DNA of 64,000 nt from CAZRCZ01 sp964598765 (GCA_964598765.1 CAZRCZ010000004.1:184164-248163), one strand, 5' to 3'; positions 32,703 to 41,351 are shown, counted from the first letter of the stretch. The notes: generated from the letters alone by a model not told the origin. Program-made: numbers and translations.

Positions 32703-32767
32703 GGCGATGGTTCCATGGTCAGTTTTGCAGGATGTCGCGGCGCGGAGCGCCCCTCCCACCTTGAAGA
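32703..32767 (+). repeat. 65-bp direct repeat, copy 2
   Basis: Same sequence as 31647-31711 with three substitutions, same orientation, 1056 bp apart start to start. Its core GGCGCGGAGCGCC is self-complementary. Confidence 0.85.
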
Positions 32768-33331
32768 TAAGGATGAAGTCGGGAGGTTGAAGGGAAGGGA
32801 AAGCCCCTTAACGGCAAAACGGATGGCGGATTCTTGATCGCCTCCGCGATCTCCGCGCCTCGGCGTGAGAATCTCTTCTTTTTTTGGACACGGATGAACA
32901 CGGATTGGACGGAGGATGGAAATTCGTGGGACAGGCGCGCGCCCAAGCACATTTGTCCCCCCGCAAGCCAGTCCCCGAATTTCCCCGAGGGCGCATACTA
33001 CAATTGTTTGAAGGCAATGGGAAATTATGCCGCCCCGCTGGGGCTTGGGAAATTTTTGGGGCGACTTCACCCCGCTCTTCCGAGCGGGGCTAGGATTATT
33101 CCGCCGCTGTCGCGGCTGAGAAAGGATTGTTTAGGAAATTTGGCTCAGCTACAAACAATTATGGTATTCGCTCTTTCCCCGACTCCATCTTGACTTTCCC
33201 GCCCCGCGGATTAGGATGCTACGTTTGACCCGTGACGGAAGAAGCTGAGACGTAGGCTCAACGGCCCAAGCCCGGCATCCGATCGGGGATCAAGGAACCA
33301 AGCCAGAAGGCTCATTGAGAAAGAACGATTC
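32768..33331. other. Gene-free repeat-rich stretch
   Basis: No reading frame here has coding character. It contains a CTCCGCGATCTCCGCGCCTCGG run (32841 on), GACACGGATGAACACGGATT (32887 on), and a hairpin cluster: GCCCC-GCT-GGGGC at 33032-33044 and CCCCGCTC-TTCC-GAGCGGGG at 33070-33089. The last 150 bp before sucC should hold its promoter, but no clear -35/-10 pair was identified. Confidence 0.6.
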
Positions 33332-34471
33332 ATGAAAATTCACGAGTATCAAGCCAAGGAACTTTTGCGGCGCTATCAGGTCGAAACGCCTCCCGGCATC
33401 ATGGCCGAAGGGGTCGAGCAGGCGGTCGAATCGGCCCGCACGCTCGGCAAATTCCCCGTCGTCGTCAAGGCGCAGGTTCACGTCGGCGGGCGCGGCAAGG
33501 CGGGCGGCGTCAAGCTCGCCAAATCCTTGGACGAGGTTCGCAATCACGCCAAGGCCATCCTCGGAATGCAGATCAAGGGGATCAAGGTGCGCAAAATCCT
33601 GATCGAAGGGGGCGTCAACATCGCCAAGGAAATTTACGCCGGGATCGTGATTGACCGCGCGCAAAAATTTCCGGTGCTCATGGTTTCGTCCGCAGGAGGA
33701 GTTGACATCGAGGAGGTCGCCGCCTCCAACCCCGAAAAAATTCTCAAGCTCCCCATCATCTCTTGGTTGGGATTAGGAGATTACCAGATTCGTCGCGCCG
33801 CGTTTTTTCTCGAACTCCCCAAGGAAGCCCAAGCCGGATTCAGCAAGGCGCTCCGCGCCCTCTATACCGCCTTCACGGACCTTGATTGTTCGCTCGCCGA
33901 GATCAACCCGCTGGTCCTGACCGCCGAAAACACGATTCTGGCTTGCGACGCCAAGATGGATTTCGACGACAACGCGCTCTCCCGCCATCCCGACCTCGCG
34001 CCCCTGCGCGACGAGGGGGAGGAAGAGCCGCTGGAAGTCGAGGCGCGCCGCCATAAGGTCAACTACGTGAAGCTCAACGGCTCCATCGGTTGCCTTGTCA
34101 ACGGCGCGGGTCTGGCGATGGGCACAATGGACATGGTCAAGCATTGCGGCGGCGAACCGGCCAACTTCTTGGACGTCGGCGGCGGAGCCGGACCCGATCA
34201 GGTCGCCGAGGCGCTCCGCATCGTCACTTCCGATCCCTCGGTCAAGGCGATTCTTTTCAACATCTTCGGCGGCATCGTCCGTTGCGACCGCGTCGCCGCA
34301 GGAATTCTTCAGGCCAAGGAAAAAATCGGCATCAAGCTTCCCATCGTCATGCGGCTGGTCGGAACCAACGAGGCGCAGGCGAAGGAGATGCTCAAGGACA
34401 GCGACCTCATCATGCTCCCGACGATGGCCGAAGCCGCCAAAAGGGCCGTCGAATTGAGCCAAGCGAAGTAA
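33332..34471 (+). CDS. sucC: Succinyl-CoA synthetase beta subunit
   Basis: Beta (ATP-grasp) subunit of the TCA-cycle enzyme that interconverts succinyl-CoA + ADP/GDP + Pi and succinate + CoA + ATP/GTP. 379 residues, close to the 388 of E. coli SucC. It starts MKIHEYQAKELLRRYQV and has KAQVHVGGRGKAGGVKLAKS, the nucleotide-binding loop region. The ATP-grasp core ALYTAFTDLDCSLAEINPLV ends in the Mg-binding INPL, then AKMDFDDNAL. The CoA-ligase domain has GSIGCLVNGAGLAMGTMD and FLDVGGGA, then FNIFGGIVRCD. GAAAGAACG precedes the ATG. sucD follows 15 bp later, so the two subunits are cotranscribed. Confidence 0.97.
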   Translation: MKIHEYQAKELLRRYQVETPPGIMAEGVEQAVESARTLGKFPVVVKAQVHVGGRGKAGGVKLAKSLDEVRNHAKAILGMQIKGIKVRKILIEGGVNIAKEIYAGIVIDRAQKFPVLMVSSAGGVDIEEVAASNPEKILKLPIISWLGLGDYQIRRAAFFLELPKEAQAGFSKALRALYTAFTDLDCSLAEINPLVLTAENTILACDAKMDFDDNALSRHPDLAPLRDEGEEEPLEVEARRHKVNYVKLNGSIGCLVNGAGLAMGTMDMVKHCGGEPANFLDVGGGAGPDQVAEALRIVTSDPSVKAILFNIFGGIVRCDRVAAGILQAKEKIGIKLPIVMRLVGTNEAQAKEMLKDSDLIMLPTMAEAAKRAVELSQAK

Positions 34472-34486
34472 AGGAATTCAAACGCC

Positions 34487-35374
34487 ATGAGCATCATTGT
34501 TGACAAAAAAACCCGCCTTGTCGTTCAGGGCATTTCGGGAACCGAAGGTAAATTTCACACCGCGCAGATGATTGACTACGGAACCAACGTCGTCGCGGGG
34601 GTCGTGCCGGGGCGCGGAGGACAGACCGTCCTCGAACGTCCCGTCTATAACACCGTCGTCGAGGCGGTCAAGGAGGTCAAGGCCAACGCCTCGATCATCT
34701 TTGTCCCGGCGGCGTTCGCGCCCGACGCCGCGCTCGAATCCATTGACGCCGGAATCAAGACCGTCATCATCATCACCGAGGGAATTCCGACGCTCGACAT
34801 GATGAAGGTCTATTGGGAGGCCAAGCGCCGAGGCGTCCGTATCGTCGGCCCGAATTGCCCCGGCGTCATGTCCCCCGGCAAGGCCAAGGTCGGCATCATG
34901 CCCGCGCATATTCACAAACCGGGCCGCGTCGGCTTGATCTCGCGCTCCGGAACGCTCACCTACGAAGTGGTCAATGAGCTTACGATCCACGGCTACGGTC
35001 AATCCACCTGCATCGGCATCGGCGGCGATCCGATCATCGGCACGCCGTTCGTCGAGGCGCTGGAACTGTTTCAAAAGGACGCCGATACCGACGCCGATGT
35101 CATGATCGGCGAAATCGGCGGAACGGACGAGGAGACCGCCGCGACCTACGTCGCCGAGAAAATGAGTAAGCCCGTCGTCGGATTCATCGCCGGACTCACC
35201 GCGCCTCCGGGAAAACGCATGGGACACGCCGGAGCGATCATTGCCGGAGGCAAGGGAACGGCGGCGGAAAAAGTCGCCGCGCTCAAGGCCGCCGGCGTCA
35301 GCGTCGCCGAGCGTCCCGACGCCGTCCCCGGATTGCTCAAGGAGCGGGGGATCCAGCCGCAGAGCGGGGGTTGA
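34487..35374 (+). CDS. sucD: Succinyl-CoA synthetase alpha subunit
   Basis: Alpha subunit carrying the CoA site and the phosphohistidine. 295 residues (E. coli 289). The CoA-binding Rossmann start is TRLVVQGISGTEGKFH, then GVVPGRGGQ. GPNCPGVMSPGKAKVGIMP and RVGLISRSGTLTYEVVNEL are the family signatures, and the catalytic phosphohistidine lies in KRMGHAGAIIAGGKGTA near residue 246. The EIGGTDEETAA loop orders the active site. Separated from sucC by 15 bp. Other TCA genes (mdh, sdh, sucAB) are not adjacent. A perfect hairpin at 35460-35484 lies 86 bp after the stop. Confidence 0.97.
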   Translation: MSIIVDKKTRLVVQGISGTEGKFHTAQMIDYGTNVVAGVVPGRGGQTVLERPVYNTVVEAVKEVKANASIIFVPAAFAPDAALESIDAGIKTVIIITEGIPTLDMMKVYWEAKRRGVRIVGPNCPGVMSPGKAKVGIMPAHIHKPGRVGLISRSGTLTYEVVNELTIHGYGQSTCIGIGGDPIIGTPFVEALELFQKDADTDADVMIGEIGGTDEETAATYVAEKMSKPVVGFIAGLTAPPGKRMGHAGAIIAGGKGTAAEKVAALKAAGVSVAERPDAVPGLLKERGIQPQSGG

Positions 35375-35414
35375 TCGGCGGCGAATTGATTCGCCCATTC
35401 CGCATTTGTTTTCA

Positions 35415-35446
35415 TCATTCTCCTTCTCCTACTCCTTCTCGTTCTC
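35415..35446. repeat. Pyrimidine-rich CTCCTT tract
   Basis: Units CATTCT, CCTTCT, CCTACT, CCTTCT and CGTTCT on the plus strand; complementary in character to the purine tract at 35531-35566 on the other side of the hairpin. Confidence 0.6.
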
Positions 35447-35459
35447 GAAAAAAGTCCGT

Positions 35460-35484
35460 AGAGACGCCCCGGTGGGGCGTCTCT
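35460..35484. terminator. Perfect 11-bp stem hairpin downstream of sucCD
   Basis: AGAGACGCCCC, loop GGT, GGGGCGTCTCT. A strong stem, but no T run follows, so it may be a repetitive hairpin rather than a true intrinsic terminator. Its position after sucD fits either. Confidence 0.55.
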
Positions 35485-35530
35485 CCCCTACCAACCTGTC
35501 ATCGAATCGTAAAAGTGAAATGCGCCCTTG

Positions 35531-35566
35531 GAGACTGAGAATGAGAAAGAGAATGAGAATAATGAG
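35531..35566 (+). repeat. Purine-rich hexamer tract upstream of the TPR gene
   Basis: Units GAGACT, GAGAAT, GAGAAA, GAGAAT, GAGAAT and AATGAG on the sense strand, ending 25 bp before the ATG at 35592. Same placement as the tracts before bamA, rpsP and the GT2 gene. Confidence 0.65.
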
Positions 35567-35591
35567 CGCGCAATGGCATGATTGAATTATC

Positions 35592-36590
35592 ATGCTGAAC
35601 TCGCCGACAGACGGTCCATGGCAGAACGCCCTCAACGCCGCGCGGGCGGGGGACGTCCCTTCGGCGCGGACAATCTGTGAATCACTAAAACAAATTTCCG
35701 ATCCCTTCCCTGCCGCGCATGATTTTTTATTGGGACGGTGTCTCGCCGAATCCGGAGAAAATTCGGATGAAGCGATTGCCCTCCTTCAACGCGCGGGGGA
35801 AATCAACCCCCGCAACATCCTCATCCCTCACACCCTTGCTCTCGCTTTGTTGCGCGGAGGGCGGAGCGCGGAAGCCGCCGTTCTGCTTAGGGACCACGGT
35901 CTTCCGCACGACCTCGTGCTTCTCGCGCAACTCGCGCTCTCGATGGAATCCGCGCTCCGTCCTTGGCCTTCGGTCCTGCCGGACGGTTGGCCTGCGCCGG
36001 TTGCCGAATCAGAACCGCAACCGGTTGATCCCACCGTCCCCGTTCTTCCCTCTTCGCCCCCGCGCGAAAAACCCCAACTCCGTTGGAGCCGACGCCGTCG
36101 CCTCTCCAAATTGCTCGACCTTATCGAAAGACTCTTCACCCAACATCGGCTCGACGAAGGGATTCAGCAAATCAACCGCGCAAGCGAGGAAGGATTGGAG
36201 GACGACGATCTCCATCTCCTCGGCGGCATGATCAGCGAGGAGGCGGGAGACGCGGCGCGCGCGCGGACCCATCTCGCCGTCGCGCTCCAGTGGGAACCGC
36301 GCCAACTGATGGCGCGCTCCTTTCTTGGCAGGGTCTATTGGCGCAACGGATGGAACGACCTCGCCGAGGATTTATGGCGAAGCCTCCCCATCGAAGGCCC
36401 CGACGATTTCGGGCGGCATTATCATCTCGCGCTGGCTTTGGATGCGCAGGGACGCCGGACCGACGCGCTGGCTTCCATGGACATCGCCCTGCGCGATTTT
36501 TTCATGGAAACCCGCGAATTTCACATCGAACGCCTCGTTTGGCGTTGGATGCAAAACTTTTCCACGGCAAATTCTGGGAATCGCCGATGA
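35592..36590 (+). CDS. TPR-like repeat protein, function unknown
   Basis: 332 residues, mostly helical. Tetratricopeptide-like helix pairs are visible at about 10-110 (ALNAARAGDVPSARTICESL, FLLGRCLAESGENSDEAIALL, NILIPHTLALALLRGGRSAEAA) and 185-310 (LIERLFTQHRLDEGIQQI, LGGMISEEAGDAARARTHLAVAL, SFLGRVYWRNGWNDLAEDL, YHLALALDAQGRRTDALASM). A Pro-rich linker (about 125-165) joins the two halves. There is no signal peptide or membrane segment, so it is likely a cytoplasmic scaffold. The start ATG has no strong ribosome site. The last two codons and the stop overlap the outer stem of a composite hairpin element (36584-36703). Confidence 0.7.
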   Translation: MLNSPTDGPWQNALNAARAGDVPSARTICESLKQISDPFPAAHDFLLGRCLAESGENSDEAIALLQRAGEINPRNILIPHTLALALLRGGRSAEAAVLLRDHGLPHDLVLLAQLALSMESALRPWPSVLPDGWPAPVAESEPQPVDPTVPVLPSSPPREKPQLRWSRRRRLSKLLDLIERLFTQHRLDEGIQQINRASEEGLEDDDLHLLGGMISEEAGDAARARTHLAVALQWEPRQLMARSFLGRVYWRNGWNDLAEDLWRSLPIEGPDDFGRHYHLALALDAQGRRTDALASMDIALRDFFMETREFHIERLVWRWMQNFSTANSGNRR

Positions 36591-36703
36591 AGAGGACGCC
36601 GACGGCGTCCCGGAACAAAGCCCAAGGTCGCCGAGCGGAGCGAGGCTACCTTGGGTTGGCGGACAGGCCGATCCAATCCCAACGGGATTGCGGAATTCAT
36701 CGG
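36584..36703 (+). repeat. Composite three-hairpin element, full copy A
   Basis: An outer stem CCGATGAA (36584-36591) / TTCATCGG (36696-36703) encloses three hairpins: GGACGCC-GAC-GGCGTCC (36594-36610), CCCAAGGT...ACCTTGGG (36621-36655) and AATCCC-AAC-GGGATT (36675-36689). Copy B is at 60117-60245 and a partial minus-strand copy at 16659-16730. The left arm of the outer stem contains the stop codon of the TPR gene. Confidence 0.82.
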
Positions 36704-36812
36704 AAAACTAAACTGCGCCCACCCAACCATTGAATTTCGCCCCGCTTGCGAAGATCATGGAACCCGAACGATCTTAATTTCTTGCCCATGTCCCAAAGGA
36801 GGACCGCTTCGC

Positions 36813-37859
36813 ATGAACCGAAATTTTTTCCTTCCCCCGCCGACGCGCAATCCGCGCCGCAACCTCTTCGCGCTATTCTTGACGTTGCTCCTCTCCCTTT
36901 CCCGATTCGCCCCCGCTCAATCCCTCCCCGTCAACGACTCCGAAATCAGCCCCGAAGGCTTGGCGAAATTTGAAAAATTGATGGTCGAGACCAAAAGCCG
37001 CCAAGCCCTCATCATCCACAAGGGCAAAGTCGTGGCCGAATGGTATTGGCTCGGAAGCAACGCCGACGCCAAACTCGAATGTTGGTCCCTTTCCAAATCG
37101 GTCGCCTCGACGGCCATCGGCTTTCTCGTGGACGAGGGAAAAATCGCAAGCATTGACGATCCCGTCGCCAAATACATCCCCTCGTGGAAGGGAACGCCGA
37201 AGGAAAAAATCACGATCGCCAACCTCCTCGACCAGACCTCCGGTCTCAAGGAAGCCGCCGGAGCCAACACCCCCGCGAATCTCCTTCAACAATGCCTCGA
37301 CACTCCGGTTCTCCATCCGCCGGGCGAAGAGCACCGCTACAACAACGGAGCCTGCAACATCCTCTCCGCCGTCATTTCCTCCGCCGCCGGAAAAGACCCG
37401 GAGGAATACATGCGCGAAAAAATGTGGAAACCGCTCGGCATGAGCCACACCTCTTGGCGGCGCGACGACGGCGGCCACGTCCTCACCTACGCCGGCGTCC
37501 AAAGCACCGCCCGCGACATCGCCAAGTTCGGCGAGCTTTTTCTCCACGACGGTAAATGGGACGGCCAACAAATTCTCAGCAAATCATGGGTTGAAAAGGC
37601 GACGACCAAACGGTCGCATCTGGTCATCCCAACCGTCGGTCCCGACGGCGATTACGGTCTGCTGTGGTGGCTCGATTTCAAACGTCCTCCCGTCCCGCAC
37701 AATTACAGCGCGCTCGGCCTTTGGGGCAATCACCTCACCGTCATTCCCGATTTGGACCTCATCGGCGTCCGTCTGGTCGGCAACAACATGGACGGTTCCG
37801 CCCTCATGCGCATGGTCCCCGAATGGGTTGAGACTCTGGCGGGGGTGGTGAAGCGGTGA
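36813..37859 (+). CDS. Exported serine hydrolase, beta-lactamase class C family
   Basis: 348 residues with a signal peptide (about 1-37, MNRNFFLPPP then a hydrophobic run, ending APAQS). The active-site SxxK is SLSK (S92, K95 from this start), and YxN is YNN (Y176, N178), as in class C beta-lactamases, esterases and D-Ala-D-Ala-cleaving enzymes of this family. GLKEAAG, the HTSWRRDD segment and LGLWGNHLTVIPDLDLI complete the fold. ATG at 36813 has AAAGGAGG about 10 bp upstream; an in-frame ATG at 36651 lies in the hairpin element and is rejected. The substrate (peptide, ester or beta-lactam) cannot be decided from the sequence. Confidence 0.88.
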   Translation: MNRNFFLPPPTRNPRRNLFALFLTLLLSLSRFAPAQSLPVNDSEISPEGLAKFEKLMVETKSRQALIIHKGKVVAEWYWLGSNADAKLECWSLSKSVASTAIGFLVDEGKIASIDDPVAKYIPSWKGTPKEKITIANLLDQTSGLKEAAGANTPANLLQQCLDTPVLHPPGEEHRYNNGACNILSAVISSAAGKDPEEYMREKMWKPLGMSHTSWRRDDGGHVLTYAGVQSTARDIAKFGELFLHDGKWDGQQILSKSWVEKATTKRSHLVIPTVGPDGDYGLLWWLDFKRPPVPHNYSALGLWGNHLTVIPDLDLIGVRLVGNNMDGSALMRMVPEWVETLAGVVKR

Positions 37860-37907
37860 GGGGGACTGTTTTTCTGTCTCATGTCCTCTGCTCCCCCGGG
37901 CTCTATC

Positions 37908-38915
37908 ATGAAATCAAGCCGTTCCACAGTATTATTTCTCGTCTTCTTGGCACTTCTTAGCGGAACGGCGTGCTCGCAACACAAATTACCGCCCCTTCAC
38001 TGGGCTACAATATCCAAAGACCCCACACTTGTCGCTCGAATACTCAAGGGTTCGATTTCAGTGGATGCACGCGACGTTTACGGAATGACTCCTCTTATGT
38101 GGGCTTCGGCGGTCGGACATGTCGGCATTACAAATATGCTTCTCGAACACGGTGCAGATGTGAACGCGCGACTCCAGTATCAGAGTGATCGCGTGGCTTC
38201 TCTCGTGCTTGCCAACGACGATAGTAGTAGAATCTTGCTGACGTATTTGCGGGATGTTGATATGAACGAAACCCCTCTCATGCTTGCGATTGAAGAGGGT
38301 CATTGGGACGTTGCAAAGATGCTTATCCAGCGGCCAAGCATTGATGTTAATGCCATATCTGGTGCAAAAGAATCTGGCCTAACGGTGTTAGCTTATGCAC
38401 TTAAGAATGCACCGTTGGAAGTCATCGTGTCCCTATTAGATAGGGGCGCTGATGCCAACTATCACGGCGGCATTGATGAGAACAGCTTGTTCCCTGCTGT
38501 TATCTATGGGCGAAATGATGCAATTAGAATACTCTGTGATCACAAGGCTGACATCAATCGTCAGACCAGCGACACGAAAACAACACCTCTGATCGAAGCG
38601 GCTAGATCGTCCCAAAGAGGTCTTGTCGCTGAATTGGTCAGGCTGGGCGCTGATGCAAACCTTGCTGATAACCGAGGTGGATGGACGGCATTGATGTATG
38701 CCGCCAAGGAAGGTGATACTGAAACGGCGAAAGAACTCTTAGGCGCAGGAGCGAAAATCGAAGCACGCAATTTCTCAGGGCAGACAGCCCTCGATATCGC
38801 TCAAGAGAAGGGTTTTCAGCAGGTAATTTTTTTGCTGGAAACGCGAGGAATCGGGGATTCGGGGGAGAGGGGATCAGGCCACGCGAACCACAAGAGTAAT
38901 TCAAAAACGGAATAA
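37908..38915 (+). CDS. Ankyrin-repeat lipoprotein, A+T-rich
   Basis: 335 residues. ATG at 37908 gives a clean lipoprotein signal (LFLVFLALLSGTAC), so an upstream ATG at 37881 is rejected. About seven ankyrin repeats follow: VYGMTPLMWASAVGHVGITNML, NETPLMLAIEEGHWDVAKML, GLTVLAYALKNAPLEVIVSLL, TTPLIEAARSSQRGLVAEL, GGWTALMYAAKEGDTETAKEL and GQTALDIAQEKGFQQVIFLL. Such repeats bind other proteins, here outside the cytoplasm. Base composition is notably more A+T-rich than the surrounding genes, suggesting recent acquisition. The C-terminus ends in a Gly/Ser/Asn tail. It follows the serine hydrolase by 48 bp, but a functional link is not evident. Confidence 0.88.
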   Translation: MKSSRSTVLFLVFLALLSGTACSQHKLPPLHWATISKDPTLVARILKGSISVDARDVYGMTPLMWASAVGHVGITNMLLEHGADVNARLQYQSDRVASLVLANDDSSRILLTYLRDVDMNETPLMLAIEEGHWDVAKMLIQRPSIDVNAISGAKESGLTVLAYALKNAPLEVIVSLLDRGADANYHGGIDENSLFPAVIYGRNDAIRILCDHKADINRQTSDTKTTPLIEAARSSQRGLVAELVRLGADANLADNRGGWTALMYAAKEGDTETAKELLGAGAKIEARNFSGQTALDIAQEKGFQQVIFLLETRGIGDSGERGSGHANHKSNSKTE

Positions 38916-39314
38916 ATCCAAATTCCAGATGAACGCATGGACGCGGACCGCAGACCTCGAACAGAGCAAGGTTCTTTACTTTTCAACTTCTCAGTGCTCA
39001 CTGCACCCCCGGCGCTATGTATTCTCGGAGCGTCGGCCATGATCGGCAAGCCTCCCGAAGGCTCGATCCTCAATCCAGAGGTGAAACGTTCCTCTTACCC
39101 CTCTCCCTTTCCAAGGGAGAGGAGTTGTCAGAATCAGCGGAACAGATGAAGACTAGTAATCCGGAGACGCAATAGGGAGACGTCAATTCAAATACTCATT
39201 CCGTCCAGAATATCTCCATCGCTTGGACCCGAATCCCCCACACAATTGAGGGTTTGTCCGGCATCCGATCCCAAGTGCGTCCCTCAAGTTAAGTTCAACG
39301 TGGAAGCATCGCGC
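38916..39314. other. Gene-free stretch with a hairpin repeat
   Basis: No coding character. It contains a perfect hairpin CCTCTCCCTT-TCC-AAGGGAGAGG at 39100-39122, the twin of 30962-30984, and a GGCAAGCCTCCCGAAGGCTCG stretch near 39047. It separates the plus-strand ankyrin gene from the convergent short-chain dehydrogenase, so it serves as the common 3' region. Confidence 0.55.
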
Positions 39315-40124
39315 TTATTCCATCCCGAAAAATTTCTTCGTACCCCATTCAAACAACGGTTCGGGGAGAAACTTTTTGAGCGGAACCGCGAAGGACCCGG
39401 GTCCGGCGCGGTAGCGCAATCGCGGCGCGGGGTGGCTCAAAACCCGCTCCAGCAAGAGCGCGATTTTTTCCGGTGTCGGCGAGGATTGTTCGCGAGCCGA
39501 AGTTTGATGGATGATTTTTTCGAATCGCCCGGCGTAAGCGGAAGCGTCTCCCGATTTTTCCGTCCGTTTGCGCGCCGACGTGAATCCGGTCCTGAAATCG
39601 CCCGGCTGGATCAGGCTGACATGGACGCCGAACGGTTTGGCCTCCATCCGCAACGTCTCGCTCAAGGCTTCGAGCGCGAATTTCGTCGCGCTGTAAATCC
39701 CCTCGAACGGAAGACTCACCACCCCCGCAACCGAGCCGATGTTGACGATGCGTCCGGCGCGTTGCCCGCGCATGATCGGCAGGGCCGCTCTGCAGACGCG
39801 CAGAACGCCGAAAAAATTCGTCTCGAAAAGCGCCTTGGCCTCCTCGATGGACGTCTCCTCCAACGCGCCGGCCAATCCCGATCCGGCGCAGTTGACCACG
39901 GCGTCCAATCGTCCCGCTCGCGCAAGCAACGATTCAATTCCCGCCGAAACGGATGCGTCCTCGTCCACGTTCATGCGGAGCGTTTCATAGGGGAACGTTT
40001 CGTCTTTCGATCCGGCGGAGCGGGACGCGCCGAAGACGCGCCAATTTTTTCCGTGCAGTCGCTCGGCGCAAAGACGCCCGATGCCCGACGACGCTCCGGT
40101 GATGAGAACGACTTTCCCGCTCAT
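39315..40124 (-). CDS. Short-chain dehydrogenase/reductase
   Basis: 269 residues, classical SDR. The NAD(P)-binding TGASSGIG is at 10-17, the Asn of NCAGSG near 79-84, and the catalytic triad Ser131 (IGSVAG), Tyr144 and Lys148 (YSATK). FALEALSETLRMEAKPFGVHVSLIQPGDFRT after it is typical of SDRs with a long substrate loop, such as DltE/YdfG-like and retinol-dehydrogenase-like ketone reductases. The substrate is unknown. Its ATG overlaps the upstream sugar-nucleotide reductase-like gene's stop by 4 bp (ATGA), so both are made from one mRNA. Confidence 0.92.
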   Translation of the reverse strand: MSGKVVLITGASSGIGRLCAERLHGKNWRVFGASRSAGSKDETFPYETLRMNVDEDASVSAGIESLLARAGRLDAVVNCAGSGLAGALEETSIEEAKALFETNFFGVLRVCRAALPIMRGQRAGRIVNIGSVAGVVSLPFEGIYSATKFALEALSETLRMEAKPFGVHVSLIQPGDFRTGFTSARKRTEKSGDASAYAGRFEKIIHQTSAREQSSPTPEKIALLLERVLSHPAPRLRYRAGPGSFAVPLKKFLPEPLFEWGTKKFFGME

Positions 40125-41026
40125 TTCATCCCCCGGATCAAATCGAGCCCTCCATCAAGTCCGACCATCGGCGTTTTGAGCGCGGCGCGGGCCTTGGCGT
40201 TGTTGAGCGAAACGTCGCGCGGGCGCGGCGCGCGCCCCGGTATCGCGGAAGGATCATGCGCGAAAACCAAGCTTTCATCGTAGCCGAATTTGCGCGCGAT
40301 CCGCTTGGCCATTTCAAAGCGATTCAGCCTGTCGTTTCCGGCCAAATGAAGAACGCCCGTGAAGTTGCTCGCCGCGAGTTCCAGAAGGGCGCGCCCCAGG
40401 GTGACGACGTCAATCGGGGTTCGGATTTCGTTGTCAGGAACGCCGAGTTTTTTTCCGGATTCCCAAGAGGCAATCATCCGCGAAAGAAACGAATTCCCCT
40501 CCCCCAAGAGCGGCAACCCCATCACCAGCGCGAGACGCGCCACGACCCAATTCTTCGACGCTTCCATGACGATGTGTTCGGCTTTGATCTTCGTTTGCGC
40601 GTAGAAATTCACCTCGCGAGGCGCATCCTCCTCGCAATAATTTCCCCGTTCGCCGTCGAAGATGGTGTCGGTGGATAGGAAAATCATTTTGGTCTTGTGT
40701 TCAGCGCATAATTCGGCCAAATCGCGCGTGAAATCCACGTTCACGCGACGGGCGGTCTCCCGATTCCCCTCGCAAAAATCAATGTCCGCAATCGCGGCGG
40801 AGTGAATGAGGACATCGGGTTGGGTTTCGGAAAAAAGTCCGTCGAGATTCCCGCGCTCAATCGAATCTTCGCAATGCCATTTCACGAACGGCGGGATTTT
40901 TGTTCCGATTGGTCCGCGCGAAAGAGCATGGACTTCCCATTCCTCTCCCAGTCGTTCACGCGACTGCGCGATCACGCTCCCCGCGACAAATCCCCCGCTT
41001 CCCGTGACAAGCAATCGTTGAATCAT
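40121..41026 (-). CDS. NAD-dependent epimerase/dehydratase, dTDP-4-dehydrorhamnose reductase-like
   Basis: 301 residues, extended SDR. The start motif is LLVTGSGGFVAGSV, and DTIFDGERGNYCEEDAPREVNFYAQTKIKAE holds the YxxxK active site (YAQTK) in the context found in RmlD-like reductases (the D-[TY]-[VI]-F-D-G motif). No other dTDP-rhamnose genes (rmlABC) are adjacent, so the substrate is open. ATG at 41026 was chosen because GGAG lies 9 bp upstream; a longer in-frame start at 41077 has no similarity. It overlaps the next SDR gene by 4 bp. RmlD-like reductases act in surface polysaccharide precursor synthesis (family knowledge). Confidence 0.88.
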   Translation of the reverse strand: MIQRLLVTGSGGFVAGSVIAQSRERLGEEWEVHALSRGPIGTKIPPFVKWHCEDSIERGNLDGLFSETQPDVLIHSAAIADIDFCEGNRETARRVNVDFTRDLAELCAEHKTKMIFLSTDTIFDGERGNYCEEDAPREVNFYAQTKIKAEHIVMEASKNWVVARLALVMGLPLLGEGNSFLSRMIASWESGKKLGVPDNEIRTPIDVVTLGRALLELAASNFTGVLHLAGNDRLNRFEMAKRIARKFGYDESLVFAHDPSAIPGRAPRPRDVSLNNAKARAALKTPMVGLDGGLDLIRGMK

Positions 41027-41351
41027 GGTTTGATCTCCGGCGCGGAGTGATCGTCGGGCATGTCTTTCATCCTCCAAACAGCGTTAAGTTTGGAATCAAG
41101 CCGGTGTCTTCCGGCAACGAATCAATCTTGCCGCTTTCGTTATTATACTCTTACCGTAGCCGCTCGATTGAAGCAAGCGGCGCATGTTGCCACAGACGCA
41201 AATTGCGCGCGCCGCCTTTTGAAACACGCCGCCAAAGAGCATCGCTGATTTTATTCTTGACCCCGCCTTTGATTCCCATTATCTTGCGCTGAAGATGTAA
41301 AGCAATTAGCTTTGACATGCTTGATGCGGCTCAAAAGGATTTCTGTCACCC
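41027..41351. other. Divergent intergenic region
   Basis: No gene seen. It contains an imperfect hairpin GCCGCT...AGCGGC around 41159-41182. A TTGACA at 41312-41317 followed by AAGGAT at 41335 is the only promoter-like pair before ylxM-ffh, and it is weak. A TATACT at 41147 could belong to either strand's promoter. Confidence 0.45.

Noticed and set aside
36651..36812. Upstream start for the serine hydrolase adding 54 residues
   Set aside because: The added sequence is encoded by the composite hairpin element and would mask the signal peptide; ATG 36813 has a good Shine-Dalgarno site.
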